A stretch of 64,000 bases of DNA from Pseudoduganella rivuli (GTDB taxonomy: Bacteria > Pseudomonadota > Gammaproteobacteria > Burkholderiales > Burkholderiaceae_D), in NCBI RefSeq assembly GCF_009674485.1, contig NZ_WKJJ01000005.1, positions 310,001-374,000 of the forward strand, in the 5' to 3' direction. Position numbers and translations under genes: made by a program. Within the stretch, counting starts at the first letter, position 1. Every line of letters starts with the position of its first letter. The notes beneath the pieces were generated by a model. It saw only the letters and a program-made list of their open reading frames with translations. It had not been told where the DNA came from and did not search any database. Shown here in pieces: positions 35,209 through 43,397 of the stretch.

Positions 35209-35988
35209 ATGACAACGTTATTCGACTATTCCGGCCAAGTCGTGCTGGTCACCGGCGGCACGCGCGGCATCGGCCGCGCGATTGCTTTCGCCTTTTTACA
35301 ACAGGGCGCCATCGTCTATGTCTGTGGCCGCAAGGCGCCGGAGCAGGGTATCGCGCACGAGGGCAGGGAAGCGCAATTCATCGCCGCCGACGTGCGCGAC
35401 GCGGAACAGGCGGCCGCCATGGTGGACGGCATCGCGCAGCGCCATGGCCGGCTCGACATCCTCGTCAACAACGCGGGCGGCAGCCCCCACGTGCTGGCGG
35501 CGGATGCGTCGCCGCGCCTGTCGGCCTCCATCATCGCGCTGAACCTGACGGCGCCGCTGTTGCTGGCGCAGCGCGCTTATGCACACATGGGGGAGCGGGG
35601 CGCTGTGATCCTGTTTATCGGCAGCGTCAGCGCGCTGCGGCCTTCGCCCGGCACGGCCGCGTACGGGGCGGCCAAGGCGGGCATCGTCAGCCTGGTGCGT
35701 TCGCTGGCCGTCGAATGGGCGCCGCGTGTGCGCGTGGCGGCCGTCAGCCCCGGCCTGGTGCGCACGGAAGAAGCGCTGCAGCACTACGGCGACGAAGCCG
35801 GTTTGCAAGCCATCGCCACCACCATTCCCATGGGACGCCTTGCGCAGCCTGAGGAAATCGCCTCCGCCTGCCTGTACCTGGCGTCGCCCGTGGCGGCGTA
35901 TGCCAGCGGCAGCAACCTCGTGCTCGATGGCGGTGGCGAACGTCCCGCGTTCCTGGCCGCCGCCAACGCGGGCAATCCTGCCGCATGA
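35209..35988 (+). CDS. Short-chain dehydrogenase/reductase
   Basis: A 259-residue classical SDR with TGGTRGIGRAIA, NNAGG and catalytic YGAAKAG; it ends SGSNLVLDGGGERPAF. It is divergent from hsaD/ksi and shares operator copy 6, so it probably belongs to the regulon. It may oxidise a steroid hydroxyl or a CoA-bound hydroxyacyl group; sequence does not decide. The start follows AGGGAG. Confidence 0.7.
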   Translation: MTTLFDYSGQVVLVTGGTRGIGRAIAFAFLQQGAIVYVCGRKAPEQGIAHEGREAQFIAADVRDAEQAAAMVDGIAQRHGRLDILVNNAGGSPHVLAADASPRLSASIIALNLTAPLLLAQRAYAHMGERGAVILFIGSVSALRPSPGTAAYGAAKAGIVSLVRSLAVEWAPRVRVAAVSPGLVRTEEALQHYGDEAGLQAIATTIPMGRLAQPEEIASACLYLASPVAAYASGSNLVLDGGGERPAFLAAANAGNPAA

Positions 35989-35992
35989 CTGA

Positions 35993-36012
35993 ACTAGTCC
36001 ATTCAGCCGATG
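35993..36012 (+). promoter_or_regulatory. Steroid-regulon dyad operator, copy 7 (DUF1302 operon)
   Basis: ACTAGTC-N6-GCCGATG followed by TTG. At 33 bases from the centre is GACACT (36033-36038), identical to the hexamer at hsaB. It lies 60 bases before the DUF1302 start. Confidence 0.6.
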
Positions 36013-36072
36013 TTGGCGGCCCGCCAAAAATCGACACTGAAAAAACACGCTAAAACAACGAGGAGACAGAGC

Positions 36073-37794
36073 ATGAACAGTACGACCAAGGCAGTACCGC
36101 CAGGGAAGCTTCGCCGGATCGCACAGGCAACCATGCTGGCCGCGTGCGCCCCGGCAATGGCGGCGCCCACCATCAACCTGGGCGACGAAGCGACGCTGGA
36201 TTTCAACGCCACCATCAACTACGGTGTGGCCATGCGCACCAAGTCGCCCGGCGCGGCGCTGGTCAATGGCCCCATTGGCGCGGCGGGATTGCCGTCGACC
36301 ATCAACGCGGATGATGGCGACCGCAATTTCAAGCGCCACAGCCTGACGGAAAACCGCATCAGCGCCTTGCTGGAAGGCGACTTGAAATACCGGAACCTGG
36401 GCTTGTTCGCGCGCGCCAGCATGTTCTACGACAACGTGTACAACCGCCGCAACGACAACAACGTGCCATCGACCGTCAACCACGCGGGCGACCCGCAATC
36501 GTTCACGGAAGGCGCGCGCGATTACGCGGGCCGCCGCGCACGCATGCTGGACGTCTATGCTTATGGCGCGTTCACGCCGGGCGACACCAAGCTGAACCTG
36601 CGTGCGGGCCAGCAAGTGGTGCAGTGGGGCGAAGCGCTGTACTTCCCGAATATCGCGGGCGCCCAGGCGCCGGCCGACGCCACCAAGTCCAACGTGGCCG
36701 GCGCGGAAGTCAAGGATATCCTGCTGCCGACCGGCCAGGTGTCCGCGCAGTGGGCCATCACCCCGTCGTTCAGCGCGATGGCGTACTACCAGTACAAATA
36801 CAAGCCGACCGAGGTGTCGCCCGCCGGCACGTACTTCAGCTATGCCGACATGATCGGCCCCGGCGCCGACCGCATCTACACGATGGCCAATCCGCTGCTG
36901 GCCAACCCCGCCACGGCGGCGCTGCCCGGCCTGCCGATGATGCTGGCCGCGCTGCGCGGCCCGGACATCCGCCCGTCCGACCGCGGCCAGTTCGGCGTCG
37001 GCGTGCGTTTCCGGCCCGAGGCGGGCACGGAGCTGGGGCTGTACTACCTGCGCTACCACGACAAGAACCCCACCGTGCAAATGAACTTCGGCTTTGCCAC
37101 CTTGTATCCAGGCTTGCCGCAGGCGGGCATCCCCGCCATCACGTCGGCCGCATTGCCACCGGCCTTCCAGTTCCTGCCAACCACGTACCAGGTCAAATAC
37201 TTCGACGGCATCCACCTGGCGGGCGCCACGTTTTCCACCCAGGTGGCCGGCATCAGCCTGGCCGGTGAACTGAGCCGCCGCAGCGGCGCGCCGGTGCTGG
37301 TCAATACGCCGGCCGGACCCACGTCGTCGCGCTCGACGTCATGGCAGGGCCAGATTTCCGCCATCAAGGCGATGGAAAAAACGCCGCTGGCCGATTCCAT
37401 GATCCTGGTGGCGGAAGTGGGCATGCACAGGGTATCCAGCGTGGATGCGCTGACCATCGCCGGCGCGCAATACAGCCAGCTGGCGGCCACCCGCTCGTCG
37501 TGGGGTTACGTGGTGGGACCAACGCTCAGCTACCAGAACGTGTTTGGCGGCTGGGACATGGACATGCCCATCACGTTCCAGCACCTGGTGCGCGGCGTGC
37601 CCGCCGTGGCGGGCAGCTTCGGCGCGCTGACGGGCAAGGGCGACAAGCGCATGTCCGTGGGTGTCACGTTCCGCTACCTGAGCAACCTGGAAGTGGGCGC
37701 CGCTTACAACGCCTTCCTCGGGGGCGCCGATGCGGCCCTGCGTCCGCTGGGCGACCGCAATTATCTGAGCTTTAACGTCAAGTATCGCTTCTAA
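36073..37794 (+). CDS. DUF1302-family outer-membrane protein
   Basis: A 573-residue exported protein. The signal peptide ends near ACAPAMAA and is followed by many alternating beta strands, ending NYLSFNVKYRF with the terminal aromatic typical of outer-membrane barrels. It matches the DUF1302 family, usually encoded with a DUF1329 protein, a YCF48 protein and an RND permease. A role as an outer-membrane channel or receptor for steroids is inferred. ATG 36073 is chosen because GAGGAG precedes it; the upstream in-frame ATG at 36010 overlaps the operator. Confidence 0.8.
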   Translation: MNSTTKAVPPGKLRRIAQATMLAACAPAMAAPTINLGDEATLDFNATINYGVAMRTKSPGAALVNGPIGAAGLPSTINADDGDRNFKRHSLTENRISALLEGDLKYRNLGLFARASMFYDNVYNRRNDNNVPSTVNHAGDPQSFTEGARDYAGRRARMLDVYAYGAFTPGDTKLNLRAGQQVVQWGEALYFPNIAGAQAPADATKSNVAGAEVKDILLPTGQVSAQWAITPSFSAMAYYQYKYKPTEVSPAGTYFSYADMIGPGADRIYTMANPLLANPATAALPGLPMMLAALRGPDIRPSDRGQFGVGVRFRPEAGTELGLYYLRYHDKNPTVQMNFGFATLYPGLPQAGIPAITSAALPPAFQFLPTTYQVKYFDGIHLAGATFSTQVAGISLAGELSRRSGAPVLVNTPAGPTSSRSTSWQGQISAIKAMEKTPLADSMILVAEVGMHRVSSVDALTIAGAQYSQLAATRSSWGYVVGPTLSYQNVFGGWDMDMPITFQHLVRGVPAVAGSFGALTGKGDKRMSVGVTFRYLSNLEVGAAYNAFLGGADAALRPLGDRNYLSFNVKYRF

Positions 37795-37808
37795 GTCGGG
37801 AGATCGTC

Positions 37809-39209
37809 ATGCATAGCAACTTCAAATCATTCGCCCTGCGTTTTGCTCATATCACGGCGGTTGCCGCCGCAACCCTGTCCTTCGCCGCGCAGGCTTCCAC
37901 GGCGGAAGAAATCAAGGCGCTGGGCTCGACCCTGACGCCGCTGGGCGCGGAAAAGGAAGGCAACAAGGATGGCTCCATCCCGCCTTATTCCGGCAAGTGG
38001 CTGGGCGTGCCGCCCGGTGTGCATTTCCAGGGCACGGGCAGCGTGCACCCGGACCCGTACCCCAACGAAAAGCCCTTGTTCACCATCACGGCGCAAAATA
38101 TGGCGCAGTATGCGGAGCGCCTCAGCGATGGCCAGAAAGCCCTGTTCAAGCGCTACCCCGCCACGTTCCGCATTCCGGTCTATCCCAGCCACCGCGATTT
38201 CCGCTACCCGGACAAGGTGATTGCCAACGTCAAGGAAAACGCGGCCAATGCGACGCTCACCAATGGCGGCCTGACCCTGGCCGGGGCGTTTGCCGGTCCC
38301 GCCTTCCCGCTGCCGAAGACCGGACTGGAATTGTTCTGGAATACGCAGACCGTGTACCGCGCGAACAATGAAATCGCGATCTATGACCAGGCCGTGGTTT
38401 ACCCGGACGGCAACAAGGCGTGGGGCCGCACCAACTACCGCATGATGGCCATGTTCAACAACATCACCATGGACCGCAAGGCCGTGCTGGAACGCGGCGC
38501 GGGCGGCCCGTCGAACTACTTCCTGACCAACACCATCCTGCCGGAACGGGAAAAGGGCACGATCAATGTGGGCTTCGAGACCAACGACTTCGCCAACCAC
38601 CCGCGCCAGACGTGGAGCTACAACCCGGGCACGCGCCGCGTGCGCCAGGCGCCGGAATTCGGCTTTGACCAGCCATTCGGTCCCGGCGGTTTCCACACGG
38701 TCGATGAAGATCGCCTGTTCAACGGGTCGCCGGAGCGCTATGACTGGAAAATCGTCGGCAAGCGCGAAATGTACATCCCGTACCACGCCAACCGCCTGGA
38801 CGACACCAGCGTCAAATACGACACCATGCTGGCCAAGGGCCATTTGAATCCGGACTTGATGCGCTATGAACTGCACCGCGTCTGGGTGCTGGAAGGCAAA
38901 GTCAAGGCCGGCATGCGCCACCTGTATGCCCGCCGCGTCATGTACGTCGACGAAGACACGTGGAATGCCGTGATGGCGGACCACTACGATGCGCGCGGCG
39001 AATTGTGGCGCGTGGCGATGGTGAACCTGGTGTACGCGTATGAATTGCAGGCCTACCACGCCCGCGTCACCGCTTACCACGACCTGGTCTCGGGCGCCTA
39101 CATGGCGGATCGGTTGACCAACCAGCAGCCGAAAGCCGCCCGTATCAATACCGGTGAATTGAAGGCTGCCGATTACACGCCGGATGCGGCGCGCCAGTCG
39201 GGGCTGTAA
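37809..39209 (+). CDS. DUF1329-family exported protein
   Basis: A 466-residue protein with a Sec signal peptide (FAHITAVAAATLSFAAQAS). The body matches DUF1329: FPLPKTGLELFWN, the repeated GTRRVRQAPEFGFDQP region and MRHLYARRVMYVDED. These proteins resemble LolA/LolB-like lipid-binding folds and nearly always follow a DUF1302 gene, here by 14 bases. A periplasmic carrier handing hydrophobic substrate between the barrel and the RND permease is an inference. A REP pair follows. Confidence 0.8.
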   Translation: MHSNFKSFALRFAHITAVAAATLSFAAQASTAEEIKALGSTLTPLGAEKEGNKDGSIPPYSGKWLGVPPGVHFQGTGSVHPDPYPNEKPLFTITAQNMAQYAERLSDGQKALFKRYPATFRIPVYPSHRDFRYPDKVIANVKENAANATLTNGGLTLAGAFAGPAFPLPKTGLELFWNTQTVYRANNEIAIYDQAVVYPDGNKAWGRTNYRMMAMFNNITMDRKAVLERGAGGPSNYFLTNTILPEREKGTINVGFETNDFANHPRQTWSYNPGTRRVRQAPEFGFDQPFGPGGFHTVDEDRLFNGSPERYDWKIVGKREMYIPYHANRLDDTSVKYDTMLAKGHLNPDLMRYELHRVWVLEGKVKAGMRHLYARRVMYVDEDTWNAVMADHYDARGELWRVAMVNLVYAYELQAYHARVTAYHDLVSGAYMADRLTNQQPKAARINTGELKAADYTPDAARQSGL

Positions 39210-39224
39210 CGGGGCGTGAGGCTT

Positions 39225-39307
39225 GGCGGCTTTGGCTTTGGCAAAACCGCCCTACGGATTACGGGACAGTGACTCCGTAGGGCGGTTTCCGCGCAGCGGA
39301 AGCCGCC
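39225..39307. repeat. REP-like element pair, copy 4
   Basis: A degenerate inverted copy (39225-39257, ending AACCGCCCTACGG) and a full copy (39275-39307, CCGTAGGGCGGTTTCCGC...GCCGCC) face each other across 17 bases. The pair lies between DUF1329 and hsaE, so it may lower but not stop read-through, as hsaE has no operator of its own. Confidence 0.7.
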
Positions 39308-39347
39308 ATGCTTGCAGCAAGACAGCATGAACAGCAAGGATAAACCA

Positions 39348-40130
39348 ATGATAAGCAACGACCAATTAGACGCGATAGGCGACCGCCTGTACCAGGCCTG
39401 GCAAACCCGCACCCCCATCGCTCCGCCCAGCGCCAGCCAGCCCCTCACCATCGACGACGCCTACCGCATCCAGCAGCGCATGGTGGCCCGCCGTATCGGC
39501 CAGGGCGAAACAGTGATCGGCAAGAAGATCGGCGTCACCAGCAAGGCCGTGCAAGACATGCTGGACGTGCGCCAGCCGGACTTCGGCATCCTGCTGTCCG
39601 GCATGGCGTACGCGGACGGCGCGGCGATCCCGGCCGACACGCTGATCCAGCCCCGCGCGGAAGGCGAAATTGCTTTTTTCCTCAGGGAGCGCCTGCAAGG
39701 CCCGGGCATCACGGCGCGGCACGTGCTGGACGCCACCCGCAGCGTGGCGGCGTGTTTTGAAATCGTGGACTCGCGCGTGCAGGACTGGCGCATCCGCATC
39801 GCCGACACGGTGGCCGACAACGCATCGTGCGGCGTGTTCGCCATTGGCGCCGAGCGGGTGGCGCCGCAGGGCCTGGACCTGGCCGCCTGCGCGATGACCA
39901 TCGAGAAAAACGGTGAAGTGGTCGCCAGCGGTATCGGCGCCGCCGCGCTGGGCCATCCGGCCGAGGCGGTGGCGTGGCTGGCGAATGAATTGGGCAGGAG
40001 GGGCATTGCACTGGAGGCCGGTGAGCCGATTTTATCGGGCTCGCTGGCCGTGCTGGTGCCCGTCAAGGCGGGCGATACGCTGTCCGTGCGGATCGAAGGC
40101 ATCGGCACGTGCGCCGTGTCGTTTGTATAG
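39348..40130 (+). CDS. hsaE: 2-hydroxypenta/hexa-2,4-dienoate hydratase
   Basis: A 260-residue hydratase of the MhpD/TesE family. Core segments are [16 protein letters not shown], the metal-site EGEIAFFL and [15 protein letters not shown]. It adds water to the C5-C6 dienoate released by HsaD. ATG 39348 is preferred because AAGGA precedes it; 39312 would add 12 residues lacking conservation. HsaG follows 8 bases later. Confidence 0.85.
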   Translation: MISNDQLDAIGDRLYQAWQTRTPIAPPSASQPLTIDDAYRIQQRMVARRIGQGETVIGKKIGVTSKAVQDMLDVRQPDFGILLSGMAYADGAAIPADTLIQPRAEGEIAFFLRERLQGPGITARHVLDATRSVAACFEIVDSRVQDWRIRIADTVADNASCGVFAIGAERVAPQGLDLAACAMTIEKNGEVVASGIGAAALGHPAEAVAWLANELGRRGIALEAGEPILSGSLAVLVPVKAGDTLSVRIEGIGTCAVSFV

Positions 40131-40138
40131 GAGAGACT

Positions 40139-41029
40139 ATGAAAAAAATCAGATGTGCACTGATCGGGCCGGGCAATATCGGCACCGACTTGCTGTATAA
40201 GTTGCGGCGCAGTCCGTGGCTGGAGCCTGTGTGGATGGTGGGTATCGATGCCGCGTCCGACGGATTGAAGCGGGCGGCGGAGTTGGGCCTGAAAACCACG
40301 GCGGAAGGTGTGGACGGCATGCTGCCGCACGTGCTGGAAGACGGCATCCAGATCGCCTTCGACGCCACATCGGCTTATGTGCACGCGGAAAACTCCCGCA
40401 AGCTCAATGCGCTGGGCGTCATGATGATCGACCTGACGCCGGCCGCCATCGGCCCGTTTTGCGTGCCGCCGGTGAATCTATCGCAAGAGTTGGGTGGCAG
40501 CACCCTCAACGTCAACATGGTCACGTGCGGCGGCCAGGCCACGATCCCCATGGTGGCGGCGGTGTCCCGCGTGCAGGCGGTGAACTATGCGGAAATCGTT
40601 GCCACCACGTCGTCGCGTTCCGTCGGTCCCGGCACCCGCGCCAACATCGATGAATTTACCCGCACCACGGCGGCCGCCGTGGAGCAGGTGGGGGGCGCGA
40701 AGAAGGGCAAGGCCATCATCGTCATCAACCCGGCGGAACCGCCGATGATCATGCGCGACACCGTCCACTGCCTGGTGGAGGGCGAGCCGCAGGTGGACGC
40801 CATCACGGCGTCGATCCACGCAATGATCGCCGAAGTGCAGCATTACGTGCCGGGCTACCGCCTCGTCAACGGTCCCGTGTTCGACGGCCGGCGCGTGTCG
40901 GTATTCCTGGAAGTGGAGGGGCTGGGCGACTACCTGCCGAAATATGCGGGCAACCTGGACATCATGACGGCGGCGGCGGCCCGCACGGCGGAACTGTATG
41001 CGCAATCGATTTTGCGGGAGGCGGCATGA
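40139..41029 (+). CDS. hsaG: Acylating aldehyde dehydrogenase (propanal/acetaldehyde)
   Basis: A 296-residue CoA-acylating aldehyde dehydrogenase of the MhpF/TesF type. Nucleotide binding is by [13 protein letters not shown] and the acyl-enzyme Cys is Cys130 ([12 protein letters not shown]). It turns the aldehyde made by the aldolase into an acyl-CoA, through a channel between the two enzymes. ATG 40139 follows GGAGAG; the stop overlaps the aldolase start by ATGA, consistent with an enzyme complex. Confidence 0.88.
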   Translation: MKKIRCALIGPGNIGTDLLYKLRRSPWLEPVWMVGIDAASDGLKRAAELGLKTTAEGVDGMLPHVLEDGIQIAFDATSAYVHAENSRKLNALGVMMIDLTPAAIGPFCVPPVNLSQELGGSTLNVNMVTCGGQATIPMVAAVSRVQAVNYAEIVATTSSRSVGPGTRANIDEFTRTTAAAVEQVGGAKKGKAIIVINPAEPPMIMRDTVHCLVEGEPQVDAITASIHAMIAEVQHYVPGYRLVNGPVFDGRRVSVFLEVEGLGDYLPKYAGNLDIMTAAAARTAELYAQSILREAA

Positions 41030-42054
41030 GCGAAGTGAATAAAAGCATCACGTTGCACGATATGACCTTGCGCGACGGCATGCATCCGAAGCGCCACCAG
41101 ATGACCTTGGACCAGATGAAGACGGTGGCGCAAGCGCTCGATCAAGCGGGCATGCCGCTGATCGAAGTCACGCACGGCGATGGGCTGGGCGGCTCGTCCG
41201 TCAATTATGGCTTCCCGCTGCACAGCGACGAGGAATACCTGGGCGCCGTGATTCCGCTGATGAAGCGCGCCAAGGTGTCGGCGCTGCTGTTGCCGGGCAT
41301 TGGCACGGTCGACCATTTGCGCATGGCGCACGAACTGGGCGTAGCCACCATCCGCGTGGCCACGCACTGCACGGAAGCGGACGTATCGCAGCAGCATATT
41401 TCGCACGCCCGCAAGCTGGGCATGGATACGGTGGGGTTCTTGATGATGGCGCACATGGCGTCGCCGGAAAAATTGCTGGAACAGGCGCTGTTGATGGAAA
41501 GCTATGGCGCCAACTGCATTTACTGCACGGATTCCGCCGGCTACATGCTGGCGGAAGACGTGAGACAGCGTATCGGCCTGCTGCGCGACAAGCTGAAGCC
41601 GGAAACGGAACTGGGTTTCCATGCCCACCACAACCTGGCCATGGGCGTGGCCAATTCGCTGACCGCCATCGAGTACGGCGCCAACCGCATCGATGCGGCG
41701 GCGGCCGGGCTGGGCGCCGGTGCGGGCAACACGCCGATGGAAGTGCTGGTGGCGGTCTGCAAACGCATGGGCATCGACACCGGCGTCGACCTGTACAAGA
41801 TCCAGGATGTGGCGGAAGACTTGGTGGTGCCGATGATGGACTTCCCGATCCGTATCGACCGCGACGCGCTGACACTGGGCTATGCGGGCGTCTATGGCTC
41901 GTTCCTGCTGTTCGCCAAGCGCGCGGAACAGCGCTACGGCGTGCCGGCGCGCGACATCCTGGTCGAAATGGGCCGCCGAGGCATGGTGGGCGGGCAGGAA
42001 GACATGATCGAAGACACGGCGCTGACGATGGCCCGCGAACGGCGGGCCGCATAA
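41026..42054 (+). CDS. hsaF: 4-hydroxy-2-oxovalerate/hexanoate aldolase
   Basis: A 342-residue DRE-TIM type aldolase of the MhpE/TesG family. [13 protein letters not shown] contains the metal-binding Asp18, and [11 protein letters not shown] contains the metal-binding histidines. It cleaves 4-hydroxy-2-oxoacids to pyruvate and an aldehyde (propanal in steroid breakdown). It overlaps hsaG by ATGA, the usual arrangement of this two-enzyme complex. Confidence 0.88.
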   Translation: MSEVNKSITLHDMTLRDGMHPKRHQMTLDQMKTVAQALDQAGMPLIEVTHGDGLGGSSVNYGFPLHSDEEYLGAVIPLMKRAKVSALLLPGIGTVDHLRMAHELGVATIRVATHCTEADVSQQHISHARKLGMDTVGFLMMAHMASPEKLLEQALLMESYGANCIYCTDSAGYMLAEDVRQRIGLLRDKLKPETELGFHAHHNLAMGVANSLTAIEYGANRIDAAAAGLGAGAGNTPMEVLVAVCKRMGIDTGVDLYKIQDVAEDLVVPMMDFPIRIDRDALTLGYAGVYGSFLLFAKRAEQRYGVPARDILVEMGRRGMVGGQEDMIEDTALTMARERRAA

Positions 42055-42061
42055 GGAGATC

Positions 42062-42790
42062 ATGATGGAAAAAGTCATTTATACGCTGTGGCGCGACCCG
42101 CGCACCAGTGCGGAAGCATTCGCCGCCACGGTGCGGGGCGAACTGGCGCAGCAATTGATCGCGCTGGGCGCGCGCGGCGTGCAGGCCAATGTCTGTGACG
42201 AAGCGGTCTTGCCGGCCGTGGCGCTGCGCCAGGTGCAGACGCAGCCCGCCATTGCCGGCGCCATCTCGGTATGGCTGGACAGCGCCAATGGCGCGTTCCG
42301 CAAGCCGTTCGACGAAGCCGTGGCGGCCGTGGTCAGCCACATGGCGGCCTACCTGGTGTCGGAATCCGAACCGATCAAGAACACCCGCTACCCGGCCAGC
42401 GAAGGCGAGCGCACGGCCGGCTTTTCCCAATTGGCGTTCCTCAGCGTGCCGCCCCGGCTGACGCCCGGCGCATGGCTGGACATCTGGCATGGCCACCACA
42501 CGCAAGTGGCGATCGATACGCAGGATAACTTCCAGTACGTGCAAAACTTCGTCGTGCGTCCCCTGACCTATGGCGCGCCCCGTTATTCCGCCATCGTCGA
42601 GGAATGCTTCCCGCAGGCTGCGATGACGGACATGCAGGCATTCTTCAACGCCATCGGCGACACGGATAAATTCAAGCGCAACCTCGATGCGATGATGGAT
42701 TCGTGCAGCCGCTTCATCGACTTCGACAAGATCGACGTGGTGCCGACCAGCCAGTACCTGGTGCGGCGTCCGCAATGGGAGGGGGCATAA
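42062..42790 (+). CDS. EthD/dimeric alpha-beta-barrel domain protein of unknown function
   Basis: A 242-residue protein, apparently with two ferredoxin-like halves (VIYTLWRDPRTSAEAF and a second beginning near FSQLAFLSVPP). The segment WLDIWHGHHTQVAIDTQDNF resembles the EthD-type domain. It has no catalytic motif I can name. It sits between hsaF (7 bases) and the NTF2-fold gene (immediately adjacent), so it is probably co-expressed with the pathway. Such proteins are poorly characterised; a lyase, isomerase or monooxygenase-accessory role is possible. Confidence 0.6.
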   Translation: MMEKVIYTLWRDPRTSAEAFAATVRGELAQQLIALGARGVQANVCDEAVLPAVALRQVQTQPAIAGAISVWLDSANGAFRKPFDEAVAAVVSHMAAYLVSESEPIKNTRYPASEGERTAGFSQLAFLSVPPRLTPGAWLDIWHGHHTQVAIDTQDNFQYVQNFVVRPLTYGAPRYSAIVEECFPQAAMTDMQAFFNAIGDTDKFKRNLDAMMDSCSRFIDFDKIDVVPTSQYLVRRPQWEGA

Positions 42791-43267
42791 ATGGACCTTT
42801 CCGACCGCATTTCACGGCTGGAAGCGGTGGAAGCGATCCGGCAGCTGAAGGCGCGCTACTTTCACAGTTGCGACGGCAAGGATCCCGATGGCATGCGCGA
42901 CTGCTTCGCGGCGGGACCGGTGGACATCGATTACGGTGCGCTGGGGCGCTTTACCGACCGCGAAGGGCTGGTCCGGCTGTTCACGCAACTGGGCTGCCAC
43001 CCGCACATCGTGGAAATGCACCACGGCGTCAATCCGGACATCACCGTCATCGATGGCGACCATGCGCGGGGCACGTGGAGCCTGCATTACCAGCAGATCG
43101 ACACCGTCAAACAAACGGTCACGCAGCTGGGGGCGCTGTATGACGATGCCTATGTGCGGGTGGGCGGCGAGTGGAAGATCAGCGCCACGCGCTGCAAGGT
43201 CACGTCGAGCGTGATGCTGTCGATAGCCGGCGGCGTGCCCAGCGTGTTGCATGCCGGCGCCGCATAA
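42791..43267 (+). CDS. SnoaL/NTF2-fold protein, possibly hydroxysteroid dehydratase
   Basis: A 158-residue NTF2-fold protein distinct from the ketosteroid isomerase. RLEAVEAIRQLKARYFHSCD then GK, and VEMHHGVNPDITV, resemble the bile-acid 7alpha-dehydratase BaiE as I recall it (LKGKYFRCLDGK and MHMGHTPEIT). The BaiE catalytic Tyr, Asp and His have counterparts in KARYF, CDGK and MHHG. A related NTF2-type enzyme, Hsh2, dehydrates 7-hydroxysteroids in bile-salt degraders. It follows the EthD-like gene directly. The dehydratase role is an inference from these short matches. Confidence 0.55.
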   Translation: MDLSDRISRLEAVEAIRQLKARYFHSCDGKDPDGMRDCFAAGPVDIDYGALGRFTDREGLVRLFTQLGCHPHIVEMHHGVNPDITVIDGDHARGTWSLHYQQIDTVKQTVTQLGALYDDAYVRVGGEWKISATRCKVTSSVMLSIAGGVPSVLHAGAA

Positions 43268-43397
43268 GCGGATAAGCAATGGTTAATATCAGAATGCAAC
43301 TCATCTGGTATGATCGGGTTTGTTTACCTGATTTACCGGCCCGCATTGATTAAACTGGCATTATTTCCGTGCGGGGCGGACTGCTGCCTGCGTCCCC

